DNA of 11,146 bases from an uncultured Bacillaceae bacterium. GTDB taxonomy: Bacteria > Bacillota > Bacilli > Bacillales > Pradoshiaceae. The stretch lies in the NCBI GenBank assembly GCA_904501845.1, contig CAJGCH010000079.1, positions 1 to 11,146 of the forward strand, given 5' to 3'. Made by a program: the position numbers and the translations under genes. The notes under the pieces are model-generated. The model worked only from the letters and a program-made list of their open reading frames with translations, did no database searches and had not been told where the DNA came from. Positions 7,024-11,146 of the stretch are shown here, in pieces. Numbering within the stretch: position 1 is the first letter of the stretch; each line of letters opens with the position of its first letter.

Positions 7024-7139
7024 GACTTGACTCCTTTCATGTTTTTTAAGTCTATTCCCGTTTTTTAGCTATTTTAAGACAAAATCCTCAAAACTCCGAT
7101 GATATAGTTATCTTATTAAATACAGCCTTTTTCACGAGT

Positions 7140-8585
7140 CTACTCAAGCTTAAGTTTGCGGAGTAATGCCGGCCAAATCTTCATGATGTCGGATGCAAGC
7201 ATAGTGCTGGGGGCATAATCTTCCGTGTAAAGCTCGGCTGTCTTCCCGTGAAGATACACGGCATTAGCCACAGTTGATGGCTGATACCCTTGAGAAATCA
7301 TTCCAAGCAAAATACCAGTTAGTGTATCCCCAGTTCCGCCTTTGGACAGCCCTCTGTTTCCAGTCATATTGACATATCCCGTTCCGTCTGGGAACGCAAT
7401 AACGGTATTCATTCCCTTGAGCACGACTGTCACATTATGAGTGGTTGCATAATCACTCGCCACCTGAATGCGATTCTCATTCACTTCTGCAACCGTCTTT
7501 CCCGTTATCCTTGCCATCTCGCCTGGATGCGGTGTCAAGATGACCGCACCTTTTCGCCCTTTTGGATAGCTCCGCTCCGATAGGGCGCCCGCATCTAATA
7601 TAAGGGGGCATTCATCTTCTTCAAGATAGGAAGCAATTAGATGTTCCAGTGCATCATCTGGATGGAGTCCTGGCCCAATCGCTGCTGCTGCGATTTTCTG
7701 GAGTGAGGAATCATGCTGCCAATCTGCCTCTTCACGATTGACATAGGTAGCCTCTGGCAGAGATACCGTACATTTATCTGCTACTGTCTTTTCGGTCGCG
7801 ATCACAAGCTTCCCGATACCACCTCGCATGGCCCCTGTTCCGGCGAGCACGGCACAGCCCGGCATCTGGCTGCTCCCAGCAATCAAGAGGCCTGTTCCGA
7901 ATGTTCCTTTATGCGGATTATCCAATGGCTGGGGCCATGATTTCCGAAGATCCTCCTCCGTCCAAATGCGAAATTTCGCCTTTTGAGGGATTCCAATATC
8001 CACAATATGCAAATGCCCATAATAGGTGCTTGATGGATACGCGAAAGCCGAGGGCTTAGCTCCATGAAGACAAAATGTGTGGTCGGCCAAAAAAGCAGTC
8101 TGCACTCTTCCATGATCCGCCTCCACTCCAGAGGGAATGTCAATGGCTATCTTGATTGCCTTAGATTTCCGCCAGAAATCCAGGCATAATGCCATCTTCT
8201 GGGGCATAGGCGGTCTGAATCCAATTCCAAAAAGACCATCTATTAAGACATCATATTCCCCTTCTATTTCCCTAGAAAAGGAGTATCCGCACGTTATGTA
8301 GTATTCCAAGTGATCTTGAGCCACTTTTGAAGCAGGAAGCCCTGCAGGAAAAATCAGCTCTGCCTTATAGCCCCTATTCAGCAAGAGACGCGAAAGGACG
8401 ATTGCATCCCCTCCATTATTCCCGCTTCCTGCCAAGATGCCGATTCGTTGTTTTTTATCCAGAAGCTTGCTCACACCTTCAAACAAGGCATGTCCGGAAT
8501 TCTCCATCAAGGAAAAAATGGACAGCCCGTTATCATGCGCGCTTTTATCACATTCTCTTATTTCCTTTGCGGAATAAATATTCAT
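7140..8585 (-). CDS. nnr: Bifunctional NAD(P)H-hydrate epimerase / ADP-dependent NAD(P)H-hydrate dehydratase
   Basis: This enzyme repairs hydrated NADH and NADPH. The N-terminal YjeF-type half converts R to S hydrate and the C-terminal ribokinase-fold half dehydrates the S form with ADP. With the ATG at 8585 it has 481 aa, usual for the fusion. The epimerase half has GSGNNGGDA (53-61) and DGLFGIGF (116-123). The dehydratase half has HKGTFGTGLLIAGS (225-238), GPGL (304-307), DAGAL (331-335), TPHPGE (351-356), LKGMNTVI (389-396) and RGLSKGGTGDTLTG (411-424) with Asp420 as the likely catalytic base. The start was chosen because AGGAGGG lies 9 nt before it; the upstream ATG at 8630 overlaps the likely promoter and has no ribosome binding site. 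Confidence 0.95.
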   Translation of the reverse strand: MNIYSAKEIRECDKSAHDNGLSIFSLMENSGHALFEGVSKLLDKKQRIGILAGSGNNGGDAIVLSRLLLNRGYKAELIFPAGLPASKVAQDHLEYYITCGYSFSREIEGEYDVLIDGLFGIGFRPPMPQKMALCLDFWRKSKAIKIAIDIPSGVEADHGRVQTAFLADHTFCLHGAKPSAFAYPSSTYYGHLHIVDIGIPQKAKFRIWTEEDLRKSWPQPLDNPHKGTFGTGLLIAGSSQMPGCAVLAGTGAMRGGIGKLVIATEKTVADKCTVSLPEATYVNREEADWQHDSSLQKIAAAAIGPGLHPDDALEHLIASYLEEDECPLILDAGALSERSYPKGRKGAVILTPHPGEMARITGKTVAEVNENRIQVASDYATTHNVTVVLKGMNTVIAFPDGTGYVNMTGNRGLSKGGTGDTLTGILLGMISQGYQPSTVANAVYLHGKTAELYTEDYAPSTMLASDIMKIWPALLRKLKLE

Positions 8586-8594
8586 ATCAATCAG

Positions 8595-8601
8595 CCCTCC
8601 T
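8595..8601 (-). promoter_or_regulatory. Ribosome binding site that sets the nnr start
   Basis: AGGAGGG on the minus strand, 9 nt before the ATG at 8585. It lies downstream of the longer in-frame ATG at 8630, so it argues for the 481-aa form. Confidence 0.8.
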
Positions 8602-8609
8602 ATGAGAAT

Positions 8610-8615
8610 AGTATA
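8610..8615 (-). promoter_or_regulatory. Candidate -10 box of nnr
   Basis: TATACT on the minus strand, 24 nt before the nnr start codon. The hexamers 16-18 bp upstream do not resemble TTGACA. Since the terminator at 8675-8707 cuts off transcription from the right, some promoter must lie in 8586-8674, and this is the best -10 in that stretch. Confidence 0.4.
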
Positions 8616-8674
8616 CAAAAATACCATCAAGTAAACTTAAAATTTAGAATTGGCGGAAATTACCCCTAGAATAT

Positions 8675-8707
8675 AAAAAAGCATTCAGATTACACGAATC
8701 TGAATGC
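8675..8707 (-). terminator. Rho-independent terminator after the dinB-like gene
   Basis: GCATTCAGATT and AATCTGAATGC make a perfect 11-bp stem around a 5-nt loop, followed on the minus strand by TTTTTT. It begins 12 nt after the dinB-like stop codon and may be the terminator of the whole trp transcript. Confidence 0.92.
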
Positions 8708-8719
8708 CTCCTCTTAGTA

Positions 8720-9193
8720 TTAACGGCTTTCGACAGCGATGAGCCGCTTGATTGATTGTATTTGTCCAAGATGCATCGCCTCATGGTGAAGAAGCAAATG
8801 GAATAGCCCTTCCCGATCTTTGATATCCATCCCGGGGATAGGACTGGTTATCTTCTCGCTCCAATATTCATCAGGCAATTCCGCCAGTCTTTTTTCCTGT
8901 GCCTCTAATTGTTTCTTAAGTTCCGTCAAGGATGGGGCGCTTCTCTGCCAGCGCGATGGAGCGGTCCCGCGCTCAAAAAAGCTTGCGTATATTTCCGGTA
9001 CTGGCGAGCCGACTTGAGGATAGCCAAACATAAAGCTCTCCGCACTTACCAATAGATGACCGAGCTGCCACCTCACTGTATTAGAAAATCCCTCCGGCTG
9101 AAAATCTGCTTCCGGTTCTGAAAGATGATCTGCGACCTCTTTCAATTTATTACGTGTCAGAAAAAATTGGTTTCTCATTCCTTCGGTTTTCAT
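8720..9193 (-). CDS. DinB superfamily protein (putative metal-dependent, four-helix bundle)
   Basis: With the ATG at 9193 the protein has 157 aa, typical for the DinB/YfiT-like superfamily of metal-binding four-helix bundles that includes bacillithiol-dependent transferases. The usual three metal His ligands are in place: His46 in WQLGHLL, and His137 and His141 in LHHEAMHLGQ. It is cytoplasmic, with no signal peptide. The start was chosen for GGGAGGG 6 nt before it; the longer frame from 9280 would overlap the end of trpA and has no ribosome binding site. It lies 83 bp after trpA with no terminator between, and is followed by a strong terminator. The name DinB here means the fold family, not DNA polymerase IV. 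The substrate is unknown. Confidence 0.88.
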   Translation of the reverse strand: MKTEGMRNQFFLTRNKLKEVADHLSEPEADFQPEGFSNTVRWQLGHLLVSAESFMFGYPQVGSPVPEIYASFFERGTAPSRWQRSAPSLTELKKQLEAQEKRLAELPDEYWSEKITSPIPGMDIKDREGLFHLLLHHEAMHLGQIQSIKRLIAVESR

Positions 9194-9199
9194 CCTATT

Positions 9200-9206
9200 C
9201 CCTCCC
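9200..9206 (-). promoter_or_regulatory. Ribosome binding site that sets the dinB-like start
   Basis: GGGAGGG on the minus strand, 6 nt before the ATG at 9193. It supports the 157-aa form over the 186-aa form that begins at 9280. Confidence 0.75.
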
Positions 9207-9276
9207 GCTGCAACTGAATAGTCCACATTTGTGGGCATGTATATCCATACCCAATTACAGCTTTTGGAAAACAAAT

Positions 9277-10062
9277 TCAAACTTTGACTGAGGAGCGCTT
9301 TAGACCAGCAGTAAATTCCTCTATTCCTCTCCTGTCAACATTGTGTAGGGCATCCACAATTTTGGAACCAACAATGATTCCATCACAAAACGCCAACAAA
9401 GCATTACCCATCTGCGCATTGGAAATGCCGAAACCCGCATAAATGGGAACCTCGGTTAACCCCTTAAGCCGCTCTACCCTTTCTTGCAAAAAACCTAGTT
9501 CTATTTCTCCTTTCTCCCCTGTTATACCGTTAATGGTAACAGCATACAAAAAACCTTCCGCTTCCCTGCTTAAAACCTCTAACCTCTCCAACGAAGCTGT
9601 CAATGGGACTAATCGGATAACAACGATGCCAGCTTCCGCAAGAGGCTTCTTAAAGAGCGTCTCCTCCTCGAAGGGAACGTCAGGGATGATACAGCCGGAA
9701 ATTCCAGCACGCATGGCCTCCTCGGCAAAGGCTCTTGCACCCATTTGCATGATGGGATTCGCATAGGTCATGATAATGAGCGGAACAGAAAATTCATGTC
9801 TGGATAATTCAGTCAAAATGCTTTTTAAATTCACCCCTTTTGCAAGGGAGCGCAGCCCTGCCTCCTGAATGCTCGGCCCGTCGGCAACCGGGTCTGAGAA
9901 GGGAATGCCAATCTCGATAGCGGATGCCCCTTGACCTTCCAGATAACGAATCGTCTCAGCCAGATGCTCGAGCCCTCCGTCCCCTGCCATGATGTAGGGA
10001 ATGAAGCCTTTTTCCCCCTTCTCCTTCTGATTCCTTAATCGCTCTGATAATTTATTGTCCAT
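9277..10062 (-). CDS. trpA: Tryptophan synthase alpha chain
   Basis: The alpha chain splits indole-3-glycerol phosphate into indole and glyceraldehyde-3-phosphate and passes indole to TrpB through an internal tunnel. From the ATG at 10062 it has 261 aa, normal for the family. The TIM-barrel signature IEIGIPFSDPVADGPSIQ holds the two catalytic acids (Glu50, Asp61). YAGFGISN and DGIIVGSKIV near the C terminus form the phosphate site. The start at 10062 is preferred over 10068 because GGGAGGG lies 7 nt before the former but only 1 nt before the latter. It overlaps the end of trpB by 11 nt, so translation is probably coupled. Together with trpB it forms the end of a trp operon that extends beyond the right edge. 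Confidence 0.97.
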   Translation of the reverse strand: MDNKLSERLRNQKEKGEKGFIPYIMAGDGGLEHLAETIRYLEGQGASAIEIGIPFSDPVADGPSIQEAGLRSLAKGVNLKSILTELSRHEFSVPLIIMTYANPIMQMGARAFAEEAMRAGISGCIIPDVPFEEETLFKKPLAEAGIVVIRLVPLTASLERLEVLSREAEGFLYAVTINGITGEKGEIELGFLQERVERLKGLTEVPIYAGFGISNAQMGNALLAFCDGIIVGSKIVDALHNVDRRGIEEFTAGLKRSSVKV

Positions 10063-11146
10063 TCTCATACCCTCCCAGCTCTCTTATGACTGTGTCCATG
10101 TCTTTATCTCCTCTTCCGGAGAGGCAGACAATAATGGATTGATCCTTGCTCATTCGCGGGGCTCTTTTCATGACCTCAGCGATAGCATGTGAACTCTCTA
10201 ATGCTGGCAGGATACCCTCTTTGGATGTTAAAAGCATGAAAGCCTCTAGCGCTTCCCTATCCAAAATAGACGTATATTCCACCCTGCCGACATCCTTCAA
10301 AAAGCAATGCTCCGGACCGACACCTGGATAATCAAGCCCGGCAGAGATGGAATGAGCCTCCTGAATTTGACCAGCTTCATTCTGTAATAAATACATATAA
10401 GCCCCATGCAAGATTCCCTTTCTCCCCTTTGTGATAGACGCGGCATGATAATCAGTGTCCACCCCTTTGCCCGCGGCCTCGACACCAATCAGCCGGACGG
10501 CCTTATCCGGCAGAAAGTGATGGAACATGCCCATCGCGTTACTTCCACCGCCAATACACGCAATGACCATATCCGGCAAACCGCCTCCGAACGCTAGCAT
10601 TTGCTCTCTTGCCTCCTTGCTGATTACGCTCTGGAAATCACGAACAATCAATGGGAAAGGGTGCGGACCAAGGACAGATCCCATCAAATAATGGGTATCC
10701 CGAATATTGACCACCCAATAGCGCAAAGCCTCATTGACCGCATCCTTCAATGTCTTGCTGCCGGATTTGACCGGCACGACCTTTGCCCCAAGCAGTTCCA
10801 TTCGGATGACATTCTGCTTTTGCCTTTCCACATCCTTTTCCCCCATGAAGATAATGGGTTCAAGGCCAAGCAAGGCACAAACAGAGGCTGTAGCCACTCC
10901 ATGCTGGCCGGCACCTGTCTCAGCCACAACTTTCTTCTTGCCCATCCTTTTGGCAAGCAGCGCCTGCCCAAGCGTGTTGTTGATTTTATGCGCCCCTGTG
11001 TGATTCAAATCTTCCCTTTTTAAGTAGATTTTCGCTCCTCCCAGATGCTCCGTTAAGTTCCTCGCATAATAGAGCGGTGTCTCCCGCCCGACGTAATGAA
11101 TCAAAAGGGATTCGTATTCACTCCGGAAATCCTCACTCTTTCCAAT
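10052..11146 (-). CDS. trpB: Tryptophan synthase beta chain (N terminus beyond the window edge)
   Basis: TrpB joins indole and serine to give tryptophan, using pyridoxal phosphate. 364 residues are visible; about 35-40 N-terminal residues are missing if the protein has the usual 400 or so. The frame stays open to the right edge and its first visible codons (GKSEDFRSEYESLLIHYVGRETPLYYA) match the usual TrpB sequence before HYVGRxTPLY, so the TTG at 11104 is an internal Leu codon, not a start. The PLP lysine is in NHTGAHKINN (Lys54 of the visible part). GAGQHG (78-83), the phosphate-binding GGGSNAMG (199-206), SAGLDYPGVGPEH and SGRGDKDMDT follow in family order. No missing catalytic motif. Confidence 0.97.
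   Translation of the reverse strand: MGKSEDFRSEYESLLIHYVGRETPLYYARNLTEHLGGAKIYLKREDLNHTGAHKINNTLGQALLAKRMGKKKVVAETGAGQHGVATASVCALLGLEPIIFMGEKDVERQKQNVIRMELLGAKVVPVKSGSKTLKDAVNEALRYWVVNIRDTHYLMGSVLGPHPFPLIVRDFQSVISKEAREQMLAFGGGLPDMVIACIGGGSNAMGMFHHFLPDKAVRLIGVEAAGKGVDTDYHAASITKGRKGILHGAYMYLLQNEAGQIQEAHSISAGLDYPGVGPEHCFLKDVGRVEYTSILDREALEAFMLLTSKEGILPALESSHAIAEVMKRAPRMSKDQSIIVCLSGRGDKDMDTVIRELGGYENGQ
10070..10076 (-). promoter_or_regulatory. trpA ribosome binding site inside trpB
   Basis: GGGAGGG on the minus strand, within the last codons of trpB (Gly-Gly-Tyr). It is 7 nt from ATG 10062 and decides the trpA start. Confidence 0.75.

Noticed and set aside
7024..7139. AT-rich gap before the hemolysin III gene, checked for a riboswitch or promoter
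   Set aside because: There are only loose repeats of TTAAAA and weak -10-like boxes without matching -35 hexamers, and no structured leader could be supported.
8586..8630. Longer nnr start at 8630 (15 extra residues)
   Set aside because: It has no ribosome binding site and overlaps the best -10 box. The ATG at 8585 has AGGAGGG at good spacing, and the family normally begins close to that residue.
9223..9234. CCACA/TGTGG inverted repeat between trpA and the dinB-like gene
   Set aside because: The stem has only 5 bp with a 2-nt centre and no U-run. It is likely chance and cannot be called a terminator or operator.
9194..9280. Longer start for the dinB-like gene at 9280 (29 extra residues)
   Set aside because: It has no ribosome binding site, overlaps the trpA stop region, and the extra residues do not look like the family. 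The ATG at 9193 has a strong site.
10601..11023. 140-codon open frame on the plus strand
   Set aside because: It is fully antisense to trpB, whose family motifs are intact, and has no ribosome binding site or recognisable protein character.
1..11146. Search for CRISPR repeats, insertion sequence ends, tRNA genes, toxin-antitoxin or phage-defence cassettes
   Set aside because: No spaced direct repeats, transposase motifs, tRNA-like cloverleaf sequence or defence-type domains were seen, and every gene over 100 aa except the 510-aa protein falls in a known housekeeping or metabolic family.

Overview
The window looks like ordinary chromosome from a Gram-positive, low-to-moderate GC member of the Bacillales, probably Bacillaceae. 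The reasons are strong AGGAGG-type ribosome binding sites before almost every gene, TTG and GTG starts, hairpin-plus-U-run terminators, a HelD-type RNA polymerase recycling helicase, a BirA-type operator in front of bioY, and the order trpB-trpA. No mobile element, CRISPR array, rRNA or tRNA gene was seen. I cannot name the species from sequence alone.

Left part (1-4758), read mostly leftwards: the N-terminal half of a BcrA-like ABC transporter ATPase, cut by the window edge; helD with its own terminator; a small rightward orphan gene (84 aa, rich in aromatic residues) that is divergent from helD; and a large membrane protein (510 aa) with a probable extracytoplasmic beta-rich domain and four C-terminal membrane segments, with its own promoter and terminator.

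Middle (4759-6301), read rightwards: bioY, the biotin-specific S component of an ECF transporter, behind a clear BirA operator, followed by a DJ-1/PfpI (Hsp31-like) gene with its own extended -10 promoter. A perfect 14-bp-stem bidirectional terminator separates it from the converging genes to the right.

Right part (6376-11146), read leftwards: a hemolysin III/PAQR-type membrane protein; the bifunctional NAD(P)H-hydrate repair enzyme (nnr); a DinB-superfamily protein; and the end of a tryptophan operon (trpA, and trpB cut by the window edge). No terminator is visible between trpA and the dinB-like gene, and a strong one follows the latter, so the dinB-like gene may be the last gene of the trp transcript.

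For five genes the longest reading frame is not the most likely gene. helD, nnr, the dinB-like gene and trpA have a better-placed internal start with a good Shine-Dalgarno sequence, and trpB continues beyond the right edge. I found no convincing new multi-gene system. The best candidates for new biology are the 84-aa orphan beside helD and the 510-aa membrane protein.
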